Origin: Bacteroides oleiciplenus YIT 12058
Lineage (GTDB): Bacteria; Bacteroidota; Bacteroidia; Bacteroidales; Bacteroidaceae
Assembly (NCBI RefSeq): GCF_000315485.1
Contig: NZ_JH992940.1
Location: forward strand, 1,419,194-1,483,193
DNA length: 64,000 nt
Direction: 5' to 3'
In this document: in pieces, positions 7,829 to 17,092 of the stretch
Layout: each line of letters starts with the position of its first letter
Numbering within the stretch: the first letter of the stretch is position 1
Notes under the pieces: generated by a model
What the model was told of the DNA's origin: nothing
Databases searched by the model: none
Seen by the model: only the letters and a program-made list of their open reading frames with translations
Made by a program: the position numbers and the translations under genes

Positions 7829-8614
7829 ATGAAACACATCTTATTATCATTATGCTTACTTATCATAAGTGTAGCCACCTACGCCGGTGACAAGTCCACA
7901 GATACTAAACTGGATATTTTCCTGTTTATCGGCCAGTCCAATATGGCAGGGCGAGGATACATCACCGATAACTATAAAGATAGTATCGACAATGTATATC
8001 TGCTCACTCCAACCGGTGACATGGAACCCGCCAGTAATCCGTTGAACAAATATTCCACTATCCGTAAAGACCTGAAGATGCAAGGGGTAGGTCCGGCTTA
8101 TTCCTTTTCAAAAACCATTGCAAAGAAAACCGGGCATAAATTAGGGTTAGTGGTAAATGCACGCGGAGGAACTTCCATCCATTCATGGCTGAAAGGTGCA
8201 GAGGCTAATTACTATGGAGAAGCCTTATCCCGCATACGCCAGGCAATGAAGTATGGAACATTAAAGGCTATCATCTGGCATCAGGGAGAAAGCGATAGTC
8301 GACACCCCGAAACGTATATGGCAAAACTGCAAAAGTTAGTCACGGATTTGAGGAAAGATCTGGGTAATGAAGACCTTCCCTTTATCGTGGGTGAAATTGC
8401 TGAATGGAGCACTGACGACAGTTCGGAAGCTTTCAACAAGATGTTGCGCACCGTTCCGCAACATATTCCTAATTCTTATTGTGTATCATCCAAAGAACTG
8501 GTTCCCCTGATTAATGAGAAAGACCCTCATTTCAGTGCAGATAGCCAGATTATTTTTGGCAAGAGATATGCGGAAGTAGCGTATAAAGCTTGTTATGCCA
8601 ATGAAACCGACTGA
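7829..8614 (+). CDS. Secreted SGNH carbohydrate esterase (sialate O-acetylesterase-like)
   Basis: The 261-residue product has a signal peptide (about 1-19, ending TYAG) and the SASA/DUF303 fold. Motifs are FIGQSNMAGRG (nucleophile Ser), NARGGTSIHSW (block II Gly), IIWHQGESDS (block III) and DPHFSADSQ (catalytic Asp-His). Members remove O-acetyl groups from sialic acid, xylan or pectin. It is transcribed alone, next to the leftward gene train of the polysaccharide locus, and may de-acetylate the same glycan. The true ester substrate is not evident. Confidence 0.88.
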   Translation: MKHILLSLCLLIISVATYAGDKSTDTKLDIFLFIGQSNMAGRGYITDNYKDSIDNVYLLTPTGDMEPASNPLNKYSTIRKDLKMQGVGPAYSFSKTIAKKTGHKLGLVVNARGGTSIHSWLKGAEANYYGEALSRIRQAMKYGTLKAIIWHQGESDSRHPETYMAKLQKLVTDLRKDLGNEDLPFIVGEIAEWSTDDSSEAFNKMLRTVPQHIPNSYCVSSKELVPLINEKDPHFSADSQIIFGKRYAEVAYKACYANETD

Positions 8615-8616
8615 CG

Positions 8617-8640
8617 ACGTTCCACTCCCAAAGTATCGGA
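8617..8640. repeat. 24-bp exact copy of an internal piece of the L,D-transpeptidase gene
   Basis: These 24 bases, beginning two bases after the esterase stop codon, are identical and in the same orientation to 7030-7053 inside the transpeptidase gene. The two copies bracket 1.6 kb containing the rest of that gene, the hairpin and the esterase. Confidence 0.8.
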
Positions 8641-8648
8641 CATATACT

Positions 8649-9629
8649 TCAATCTAAATCAATCTGTGCGTCCGCTATGGTGGAAACAAGCGGATAAATA
8701 TCAATTGAATCTCTGAGTCCCAGTTCCCGGGGAGTAGGAGGCAGAAAATCAGCTTGCGTACCTTTAACGTCAATTTTGTCTTTCGTCAACGTAACAATGG
8801 CATATAAAGGTTTATTGTAAGTAATTGAATGGCGTAATAAGGGATATTTTTCATTAATGGCCTTGGAGTAACGCTTCTCAGTCATTGTCGGTTTGCCAAC
8901 CCACACATAAGATGCACTATTAATCTGCATATAGGCAATTCCATTTATTTCTTTCGTATAGTTACTATGGTTATGACCGCTGAAAGCCAATACTACCTTT
9001 TTAAACCCGGTACGTTTATTTTCATTCTCTAATACCTGACGCACTTTATCACCATTATTCATAAAACTGTCTATACTTTGATGGGAAAACAGAATGCATC
9101 TTTTATCAGTTGCAGCCAAATCATTTATCAACCATTCCAATTGTTCCGGATCAACAAAGGCACGCATCCCGGACTCAACGAAATAGTTAGCTTTGGCATA
9201 ATGACGATATTCTTTGCCATCGTAGAGGTTGTTGCCATCTAACACGATAAAATGAAAATCACCCTTATCAAAAGAGTAATAACGGTTAGGAATTCCAAAT
9301 CCTTTCAAGAACTCTTCTTTTGTATAGGTATCTAAATCATGATTACCCAATACGTGATACTTTTCCCCTTCGTACTCATTCCAAATAGCATTTAATGACC
9401 GGCTTGCACTATCAAGACGTATAAAATCACCTAATTGAATCAGAAAATCTACATTTTCTTTATTTGCGACATCCACAACAGTCTGCATACGCTCTTTGCC
9501 ATCAGGCATAGCCGAAGCATGCAAATCTGATACTATTGCAAACTTCAGCGGTTCATCAGAAGAATTGCAAGATACAAAACTTAATGATGTACATAGAAGT
9601 ACTATGCAAGAATATAGAATCGACTTCAT
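8649..9629 (-). CDS. Calcineurin-like metallophosphoesterase lipoprotein
   Basis: The 326-residue product has a lipoprotein signal (LSFVSCN, Cys21). All metallophosphoesterase motifs are present: FAIVSDLHA, LIQLGDFIR, VLGNHDLD, LFSHQS and FSGHNH. These residues bind two metal ions for phosphoester hydrolysis. The gene is last in the leftward train, 43 bases after the GH29-PL8 fusion, suggesting co-transcription. A role in removing phosphate or phosphodiester decorations from the target glycan is possible but is inference; it may be a general periplasmic phosphatase. Confidence 0.88.
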   Translation of the reverse strand: MKSILYSCIVLLCTSLSFVSCNSSDEPLKFAIVSDLHASAMPDGKERMQTVVDVANKENVDFLIQLGDFIRLDSASRSLNAIWNEYEGEKYHVLGNHDLDTYTKEEFLKGFGIPNRYYSFDKGDFHFIVLDGNNLYDGKEYRHYAKANYFVESGMRAFVDPEQLEWLINDLAATDKRCILFSHQSIDSFMNNGDKVRQVLENENKRTGFKKVVLAFSGHNHSNYTKEINGIAYMQINSASYVWVGKPTMTEKRYSKAINEKYPLLRHSITYNKPLYAIVTLTKDKIDVKGTQADFLPPTPRELGLRDSIDIYPLVSTIADAQIDLD

Positions 9630-9672
9630 TTTTTTACTTATTTATATTTAAAATTATCTCTATGTGACTCTT

Positions 9673-12600
9673 TCATTTTACAGAGAAAGAGTCATTTGAT
9701 GTTCTCTTTTCCAACTTTAAATAGAGTGGTTCTCCTTCGGAGAGTGCCACTTTGATTGTGGTAGCAGTAGCCTTTGATTCAATCAAAAGAACTTTCTCCG
9801 AACATTCCACGTCGACTAATGCCCATTCCCCGTTCAATACAAGTGATGCATAGGTGGGGGTAGCTATCCACCCGTACGCTTTGGATGGCTGAGGCCGAAG
9901 ATTAGGATTACATAATGCGACATCGAGCGTACCTTTTTTCTTATCCATCCTTTCCATAAACAATAGTTCAGTATCAGAAGAACGCAAACATCCATAAGAT
10001 AAGTGTGAAACCGGAGCAAATAAGGAATAAGCTATAGTGCCGGAAGAATGGTGCCTCAACACATGGACGGAATCCCGCGTTGACAACACCTCAAACAATC
10101 CTCTCTTCTTTCGTAATTGCTTCACTAACATTTCCATCTTTCGTGAAGTAGTATTAGGGACAACAACAAAACAGTATCCTTTATCCTTAGGTTTAACCCC
10201 ATGATTAATATAAGCTTTGGTAACTCTCGTACTCTTCAATTCACTTTGAAGTCCCGATGACACAGGAACATTTTGCTCTACAGATTGCACTATCAACGAA
10301 TCATTACCGGCAGGGAGATAGTAGCCTGTAGTATTAGGAGTAACCAACCACGCATCTTCCTCCTTCAAGTTCAAAGAACTCACTCTATTTCGTTTAATCT
10401 CTTCTCTATTGACTACTGCACTACCCCCTTCTTCACCCACTACCTGAAAAAGGTTGGTTGCCGTTAAACGATTATCGGCATAATTGCCTATGGCAGAAAT
10501 ATCACTACCCAGACTTATCAGCATACCATCAATAGCAAAAACGGATTTGCAAAATCTCAGGTTGGTAGGTTCAAAGCGCTGCTTTCCCCAATTGTCTCCC
10601 TGATCGAATGCAGCAGCAAACAGGCCACAGTTCCCCCATGAAAGGGCACCGGAAAAGTTTGTAGTCAAAGATTTCTGGTCAAAACGATCCGTGGCATTAC
10701 CCCCCGGCATCATTTCTTTCCAGGATGTATAATGCACAGTACTACTCCCCGGTATTACATTCCAGTCCCATCCTTTATGCCCTTTGCCCGGATATCCGGA
10801 ACGTTCCAACGATCCGTCATACAGCACCTCCAGCGTTCCATGACTTTGATACCTACCGAAACGGTTTGTTTCTGCATATATTTCAGCACCCCAGAAGTTC
10901 GTTGTCGGACAACGCATAGTAGCTACCCAATTATCAAATCGATAAATTCCCAATGGACTATAATTGAACTGATAAAAGCCTTCTAAATTCAATTCGGGAG
11001 CACTCTTATACTTCTTTGTCATAAAGAAGTAATTATAATAGGAAGCTAATTCCAAGTCGACAGTTTCCCCCTTTATGTCTCCTCCTACTTCTATCAGTTG
11101 TTCAAAAAGCTGTCGCGTAAAACTGAGGCCAATACCCGTAAATGGATGACGCCCTGCTAAACTATTGGCATAATAGTGATTATCGTCTGATGTTGAACGG
11201 GTAGCCATTAAATATAAAGAAATTATCGCTTTACGGATACGTTGATAAGCACCGCTATCTATCCGGAAAGTAGTACCTTTCAGCCGAGTTGCGTACTCAA
11301 CCCAAGTCTTATAGGAATACATATACCCATTATAATGTGTCCGATGATGAAAGCCAGTCCCATCAGGTTTCAGCCAGTCATTCCCTCCCGGAACATACTG
11401 AGTACAGGCAGAAAGGAAATGGGAGAAAGCCTCTAAATCAATTAAAGCCTGGTGGTCGTCCGGATTATACAATGTGCAAATAAGCAAGTGAGGAGGCACA
11501 TTATAAATATAATCCGAGTTTATTCTGGGAGCTAACCGGGAGGAGGATAGATACACTTGCTCAAATTCTAACAGACTTTTTACTCCCTCAATCAATTGTG
11601 ATTTCCGGGTATCGTCACAAACCGATAAAGCACTCAGGAAGTCGTCAGGTATTTTGCGGACAGCCTGATAATTGCTATAGCGAAAGGCAATACGTTCAAT
11701 AGCTTTCTGCGCAATCAAATAATCAATAAATAGAGTAAAGTCTTTTTCTGCTCCAGAATGTTTCTCTAATACAGCATAAGCTAAAGCACGGGTCGCTGTA
11801 CTTAATTCCTGAGCCTGTGCTAAAGTAAGCTTTTCTTCATTGGACAATGGTAGTCCCGCTACCTGCCCATTCTGCATACGTTTCAATTGATATCGCTTTA
11901 TCAGTTTCAGAGCCTCCGCCAACTCTTCTGAAGTAGCCTGAGGTAATGGTAATGGATTTGATTTACGTAAATTTCTCAAATCACTCAACTTACGTTCTAT
12001 ATCTTCCCCGGTTCTTTTTATCAGTTCAATCCGCATGACACGAACATTGTTCTCGCTTTCATTCTGAATATCCTCGCCAAAAAATCCAAGACGACTATAT
12101 GTACCAATCGTATCTATCGAAAGCTCCAACGTTCTGTTTCCTGTCTTTTCAAAGAGCACCGTCCCAATATGACTCCATGTTTCAGGATAAGAATTCTGCC
12201 TGACGTTTACCAGTTCCTCATCTTTTCTCAGCAAACAGGCCTTAAATTGTTTTTCATCCCCTATCTTCAAAGAAACTTTAGTTCCTTCCGTAAATGATCG
12301 CCTCCAATGTCTGCTGGTATATAACCTCACGTCATACTCCCCAGGGGCGTCAACCACACATTCCAACAGTAGTTTTCCTGTCTGAGGATTGAAGTTTTCC
12401 GTATTCCCTCCTTCGGCTATTCTAAAACATCCTTTCTTCCCTGGTACTTTCTTACCGGATGCAGCCGGCATACTTATAATCCCTTCGTTCGGAAAATTCA
12501 CAGTACTTATATTCAAAGGAGTTTGGCAGATAAGTTTAAGAACCGGCACACACTCATAATCCAATCCTTCAGGAACAGATATCTTATTATGATTCGCAGT

Positions 12601-13800
12601 CAGTTTTTGACCGGATGATAACATCTCTGCCGATAAAATACCTGACTGTAGTCCCTTCAGTACAATCTGATTATTTTGTGGTTGACTAACTAAATGCAAA
12701 TATAGATTATTCCCCTTTCGAGTGACATAGCCCCACGGAAAGTTATCATTGAACGGATTTCCGGTTGCACCATAAATAGCCTCCGAGTTTACCCTCAACC
12801 AGTTTCCTACAAAACTCAACACATCAACACTCGGCTGGGGAACCACTCCATCTGCACGCGGCCCTATATTAATCATATAATTGATATTCCGGTTTACAGC
12901 CTCTATCAGTGAGCAAAGAATTGCTTTTTTCCCTTTCCAAGCATGATCATTCTTTTTGTATCCCCAGGTGTGATTCAGAGTAGCCACCATTTCCAAATCC
13001 GTTGGAGCATAGGCACAAGGCATTTCATTATCACCCAATGCCCCGTAATCACCAAGATTATATCCCACGCGACCATTGATTAAACAATCCGGTTGCAATT
13101 CTCTAACCACATTGACAAAAAGCTGGCTCTGTTCTTTTGACAAATCAAAAGGAGTATCATACCATAACAAATCAATCTTTCCATAATTCGTAAGCAGCTC
13201 ACGCATCTGTGGCAACGCTTTGTTTTGGATATACCGGTTCAAATTTGGTTTTACTTCCGATTTATCTTTTCCATAATGCCCATCATATTCGTTTTTCATT
13301 ACGGCAGCATCTTCTTCTCTCCAATCCTGACGATGTGAGTAATAGATTCCTACTTTTAGACCATACTTATGACAAGCCTCTATCAGTTCTTTCAGCGGAT
13401 CACCTTTGTAAGGTGTGCTCTCAATATCAAAATCAGTAACATCACTCGGATAAAGGCAGAAACCTTCGTGATGCTTAGCCGTGAAAACAATATATTTTGC
13501 ACCGGCTTGCTTTGCTATCTGCACCCAGGTTTCAGGTTTGCATTTATTCAAAGTAAAATCAGACAGCAGCTTTTCATATTCACGATTCGGTACTTTGGCA
13601 AAATTCTGTATCCACTCACCAATTCCTTCCACCTCTTTCCCATTCCACTCTCCGGCAGCCGCAGAGTATAAGCCCAGGTGGATGAACATTCCAAAACGGG
13701 CCTCACGCCACCAATCCATACGCGAAGCGTTACTCTGTGCTTCAGCTGATATAGCAATCCAGCTGAGTAACAAAACATAAACTATTTTTCTCCAAATCAT
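9673..13800 (-). CDS. GH29 alpha-L-fucosidase fused to a PL8-family polysaccharide lyase
   Basis: A single unbroken 1375-residue frame. After a signal peptide (1-21, ending AEAQ), residues about 25-430 form a GH29 barrel: MDWWREARFGMFIHLGLYS, FTAKHHEGFCLY and IDLLWYDTPFD, where the Asp of WYD is the expected nucleophile. A beta-sandwich region of about 430-600 may bind carbohydrate. Residues about 620-1370 match the chondroitinase/hyaluronidase PL8 fold. GTGFHHRTHYNGYMYSYK near 818 supplies His/Tyr, AGRHPF near 883 the Arg, and SHGTLEVLYDG near 992 the Glu. Both catalytic sites look intact. Such fusion would remove alpha-L-fucose and cleave a uronic-acid backbone in one polypeptide. It lies 12 bases after the GH2 gene in the same transcript. 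Confidence 0.88.
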   Translation of the reverse strand: MIWRKIVYVLLLSWIAISAEAQSNASRMDWWREARFGMFIHLGLYSAAAGEWNGKEVEGIGEWIQNFAKVPNREYEKLLSDFTLNKCKPETWVQIAKQAGAKYIVFTAKHHEGFCLYPSDVTDFDIESTPYKGDPLKELIEACHKYGLKVGIYYSHRQDWREEDAAVMKNEYDGHYGKDKSEVKPNLNRYIQNKALPQMRELLTNYGKIDLLWYDTPFDLSKEQSQLFVNVVRELQPDCLINGRVGYNLGDYGALGDNEMPCAYAPTDLEMVATLNHTWGYKKNDHAWKGKKAILCSLIEAVNRNINYMINIGPRADGVVPQPSVDVLSFVGNWLRVNSEAIYGATGNPFNDNFPWGYVTRKGNNLYLHLVSQPQNNQIVLKGLQSGILSAEMLSSGQKLTANHNKISVPEGLDYECVPVLKLICQTPLNISTVNFPNEGIISMPAASGKKVPGKKGCFRIAEGGNTENFNPQTGKLLLECVVDAPGEYDVRLYTSRHWRRSFTEGTKVSLKIGDEKQFKACLLRKDEELVNVRQNSYPETWSHIGTVLFEKTGNRTLELSIDTIGTYSRLGFFGEDIQNESENNVRVMRIELIKRTGEDIERKLSDLRNLRKSNPLPLPQATSEELAEALKLIKRYQLKRMQNGQVAGLPLSNEEKLTLAQAQELSTATRALAYAVLEKHSGAEKDFTLFIDYLIAQKAIERIAFRYSNYQAVRKIPDDFLSALSVCDDTRKSQLIEGVKSLLEFEQVYLSSSRLAPRINSDYIYNVPPHLLICTLYNPDDHQALIDLEAFSHFLSACTQYVPGGNDWLKPDGTGFHHRTHYNGYMYSYKTWVEYATRLKGTTFRIDSGAYQRIRKAIISLYLMATRSTSDDNHYYANSLAGRHPFTGIGLSFTRQLFEQLIEVGGDIKGETVDLELASYYNYFFMTKKYKSAPELNLEGFYQFNYSPLGIYRFDNWVATMRCPTTNFWGAEIYAETNRFGRYQSHGTLEVLYDGSLERSGYPGKGHKGWDWNVIPGSSTVHYTSWKEMMPGGNATDRFDQKSLTTNFSGALSWGNCGLFAAAFDQGDNWGKQRFEPTNLRFCKSVFAIDGMLISLGSDISAIGNYADNRLTATNLFQVVGEEGGSAVVNREEIKRNRVSSLNLKEEDAWLVTPNTTGYYLPAGNDSLIVQSVEQNVPVSSGLQSELKSTRVTKAYINHGVKPKDKGYCFVVVPNTTSRKMEMLVKQLRKKRGLFEVLSTRDSVHVLRHHSSGTIAYSLFAPVSHLSYGCLRSSDTELLFMERMDKKKGTLDVALCNPNLRPQPSKAYGWIATPTYASLVLNGEWALVDVECSEKVLLIESKATATTIKVALSEGEPLYLKLEKRTSNDSFSVK

Positions 13801-13812
13801 ATCTAATTCTAT

Positions 13813-16809
13813 TTATAATACAATTGTTAGTCTTCCAAAGCAGGGAGATGCCTCCAGAGTTTTGCAATAGTTTCCCCAAGCTATTTCCGGATAGTCCCAC
13901 TTACTCATTATATACAAAACCAGCTGCTCGTCTACCCGTTTGCTCGTTCTGCAGGCCAATGAAGCATCCGGAGATATCACAGACAAATGAAGGCCGGACT
14001 TATCTTTCTGTTGAGACAGTGTATAATAATAAATATTCTCTTTCAACCCCTTAGCTACCTGAGTTAATGGTGTGCGACAGTTGGCACCAGCATCGGCCCA
14101 ATAATAGTAATTATGAGTGTCCAATTGCCACACTTGCCGTGGATTTTCCCGATATGCTACGCGATGATTATTGTATAAAGGCACACAGCCATTATTGCCT
14201 GCGAAAGCCCCTTCCTGATAGTAATCCCAATACCCCTTGCGTTCCCATTTCAGATAATTGTAAGCATCAGGGAGAAGAAAAGAGAGTCCGGACTCGCGTA
14301 CATAGCCGTTGGGGGCACCTGATACAATATAATTCATTTCTATTTGTCCTTCCGGAAGAATTAGCATCTGTAGGTCAATTTTGACTTCACCATATTCTCC
14401 GGACAATGCAATTTTCACTTTACCATTTTTCAATTGACACACAAAATCCTTTTTAATCCAATTGTCTTTTGAAAGAATAAACTTCTTTGCATCTTTTCGT
14501 ACCTCAGCGCCGGTCAGATGATTTAAGTTTGTATTCAGATTCAAGAAAGGTCCTGATTCCAGCACCACTTTGCCGGCAGAAACGGCATTACAGATAAGCC
14601 CTGTATGCCTGTTGAACGGAATAGTAAAATCATCACCTTCAACAATGACCAACTCATCCGTTTCAGTCACCCGCAATGCTCTTTTGTGACCGCTATTGTA
14701 AGGAAACGGAACTTTTTTCTCTCCTAAAGTTATCAGATTGGCATCAATCAATTGGGCATCGGAAGTATAGAACTCTACCAAAATCCGGTCACCATCCTGC
14801 CAATCTTCCTCTGGTAAGATTAAACTCCCCTTCGCGTGTGGAGCCAAATCCAGAGAGATCGTTTTCGGAATATTATCATTACGAGTATAACGGATATTTA
14901 TTTCACTCAGATTAGTATGGTCGAAACGATTATGAACGGGTACTATCAGTCGTTCTCCAGGTGTAAAACCTGCAATCTGTTCAACTGACAACCTGACCGG
15001 AGAATACGCTTTCTTCGTAGACCAGAATCCCGGTTTTTCACGTCGCCACACATCTACAATTCCCCATTCGCCATAACCGACACAATTCCCCTGGAACTCT
15101 TCCGGCTTTGCTGTTCTTGCAAAAGTCTTCCAATAGGGTTCTCCCACTTTTAGTTCAGGAACCATAAAGGTTTCATCAATATATCCCCAAATAGCTCCCC
15201 CGAGTCCACCAGAGGTGTTGAATAACTTACTCCACATTTTATCTAATGAAGCTCCCCAGAACTCCCGAATGTTAGGGTCTTCCCTTAAAGTTTCATACGT
15301 ATAGCATGCCGGATGCGCCCATTCGTCAAACAAGGCAGGCATACCATATCCTTCAAAGTTCTGTACAGTCATCCCAAACTGATTTAAACTTCCATTTACG
15401 TTTGGATAGTGCATGCTCAATATATCATACATCTTATCTTCTTCCTTTACAGTGCCTGGCCAACTGAAAATAACAGGACGCGCCGGATCAACTTTCTTCA
15501 TCCAATTCCAGCTTGCTCTGAAATTTTCGCCATATCTGCTTTCATTTCCTATTGACCAAAATATAATAGAAGAATGCGACCGCAAGGATTTCACCATTTC
15601 CATACATTGCGATAAATAACGATGGGTAAAATCAGCATCATCCTGAGACTTTCCCGGTTTATAGTTCTTTTGCCGATAGGTATCTACAAAGCAGACGGCG
15701 GTTTCACATTCCACATAAAGCCCCAGTTCGTCACAATATTCCAGAAATCTTTCAGTAGGGGGATAATGTGAAGTACGTACAAAATTCATATTCGCACGTT
15801 TAAACAAAACGGCATCCAGACTGTCCAGTTTTTCAGTCGTCGTCCGTCCCAAAGTGGGATGTATATCATGTCGGCAGGCACCGCGCAACTTTATCGGCAT
15901 ACCGTTCACCAACATACGCTCTTTTACTATCCGGACCTCACGGAAACCTATTCTCTTACTAAAGCGGCTTATCTCCTTCCCCCTCTGCCAAACTGTGACG
16001 GTCAATGAATAAAGATTCGGATGTTCCGCATCCCATTTCAGCACATTGTTGACAGGAAGTTCGTTTACAACTTTCACATTTTCTCCTTTCCTTAACGGAA
16101 AGACCGAAACAGGCAGTTCTACATGTTTTCCCTGCGGAGATAGAAGTGTATATCTAATCTCCGACTCCTCGTTTGCGAACGCTGAATATCCGAGTTTCAA
16201 CACGGCATCCTCGTAAGAAGCATCCAAAACAGTCTCAACATAAAAATCAAAGATATGAGTTTCCGGCATAGCAAATATGACAACATCCCGTAAAATGCCT
16301 CCAATGGGGTGATGGGCATAACCTGAAGCATAAGATATGTCATCCAGGCGATCAGTAATCTCCAGTTCTATTTCGTTCTTCTTTCCGATTTTTACATAAG
16401 AAGTTATATCCGTCTCCCAACGAGTAAACCCACCAAAATGCTCCCTGACCTTTTTCCCGTTTACCGTCAGACAAGCATGGCTGTAGACTCCATCAAAACG
16501 AAGTATGACTCTTTTGTTTCTATAACTATCCGGCAGTGCAAACGATTTGCGGTACCAAAAAGGCTGGTCGTGCTCAATGGCATAACCTTGCATCACGACT
16601 TCTCCGGGAACCTGAATTGTAGTCCATCCGCTTTTAGAAGAAGGCTTGAAATCCCAAGTTCCATTCAACAACATTTCTATTTGTCTCATTTCCGATGTTA
16701 ACTGAGGTATCACATAACTCCGCTCTCCGGCTGAAAGTTGAGGTAGCACCAGATAACTCAATACATATACAAGAAATAATTTATAATAATTCCACATCAT
16801 TTTATCCAT
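13813..16809 (-). CDS. GH2 family glycosidase (probable beta-galactosidase or beta-glucuronidase)
   Basis: The 998-residue product has a signal peptide and then GH2 jelly-roll (LLNGTWDFKP), immunoglobulin-like and barrel domains. The barrel carries IIFWSIGNESRYG (acid/base Glu about 422) and MPALFDEWAHP (nucleophile Glu about 496). Residues about 700-998 form a beta-sandwich like domain 5 of LacZ-type enzymes. GH2 members cleave terminal beta-galactose, -glucuronate or -mannose; which applies is not evident. Met1 (16809) or Met4 (16800) may be the start. It is preceded by a 283-base gap with a four-unit 22-bp repeat, the largest gap inside the gene train. Confidence 0.88.
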   Translation of the reverse strand: MDKMMWNYYKLFLVYVLSYLVLPQLSAGERSYVIPQLTSEMRQIEMLLNGTWDFKPSSKSGWTTIQVPGEVVMQGYAIEHDQPFWYRKSFALPDSYRNKRVILRFDGVYSHACLTVNGKKVREHFGGFTRWETDITSYVKIGKKNEIELEITDRLDDISYASGYAHHPIGGILRDVVIFAMPETHIFDFYVETVLDASYEDAVLKLGYSAFANEESEIRYTLLSPQGKHVELPVSVFPLRKGENVKVVNELPVNNVLKWDAEHPNLYSLTVTVWQRGKEISRFSKRIGFREVRIVKERMLVNGMPIKLRGACRHDIHPTLGRTTTEKLDSLDAVLFKRANMNFVRTSHYPPTERFLEYCDELGLYVECETAVCFVDTYRQKNYKPGKSQDDADFTHRYLSQCMEMVKSLRSHSSIIFWSIGNESRYGENFRASWNWMKKVDPARPVIFSWPGTVKEEDKMYDILSMHYPNVNGSLNQFGMTVQNFEGYGMPALFDEWAHPACYTYETLREDPNIREFWGASLDKMWSKLFNTSGGLGGAIWGYIDETFMVPELKVGEPYWKTFARTAKPEEFQGNCVGYGEWGIVDVWRREKPGFWSTKKAYSPVRLSVEQIAGFTPGERLIVPVHNRFDHTNLSEINIRYTRNDNIPKTISLDLAPHAKGSLILPEEDWQDGDRILVEFYTSDAQLIDANLITLGEKKVPFPYNSGHKRALRVTETDELVIVEGDDFTIPFNRHTGLICNAVSAGKVVLESGPFLNLNTNLNHLTGAEVRKDAKKFILSKDNWIKKDFVCQLKNGKVKIALSGEYGEVKIDLQMLILPEGQIEMNYIVSGAPNGYVRESGLSFLLPDAYNYLKWERKGYWDYYQEGAFAGNNGCVPLYNNHRVAYRENPRQVWQLDTHNYYYWADAGANCRTPLTQVAKGLKENIYYYTLSQQKDKSGLHLSVISPDASLACRTSKRVDEQLVLYIMSKWDYPEIAWGNYCKTLEASPCFGRLTIVL

Positions 16810-16850
16810 TAAATTATGATTCTATAACGAGCCATGCGGATTACTTGCCA

Positions 16851-16938
16851 AACTACTTAGTAGTAGTTATTCAACTACCTACAAGTAGTTGCCCCATTAC
16901 CTATAGGTAGTTAGGCATTTACCTATAGATAATTTTAA
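16851..16938. repeat. Four-unit 22-bp tandem array of palindromic units
   Basis: Units at 16851-16872, 16873-16894, 16895-16916 and 16917-16938 have a 22-base period. Each is centred on an imperfect dyad, roughly ACTACCTATAGGTAGT. The array lies 42 bases upstream of the GH2 start within the polysaccharide gene train. It may be a set of protein sites or RNA stems that adjust expression of the downstream enzymes relative to the SusC/D genes. The rest of the 16810-17092 gap shows nothing else clear. Confidence 0.8.
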
Positions 16939-17092
16939 AAGGCTTAAAACTGTGTTTAAACGTCACTCATAAAACCTACCCACACGGAACGTATAAGAAA
17001 ACAAAACTACAAATTCTTTTCTACGAAAATTAGATCCAGACATAATAAATATGACCTGGATCCAATTAAAAACTACATGTTATCCGTTCTTC

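Noticed and set aside
9673..13800. Two separate genes misjoined by a sequencing error
   Set aside because: The frame is continuous for 1375 codons, and a plausible linking beta-sandwich lies between the domains. No internal signal peptide or start region is seen at the junction.
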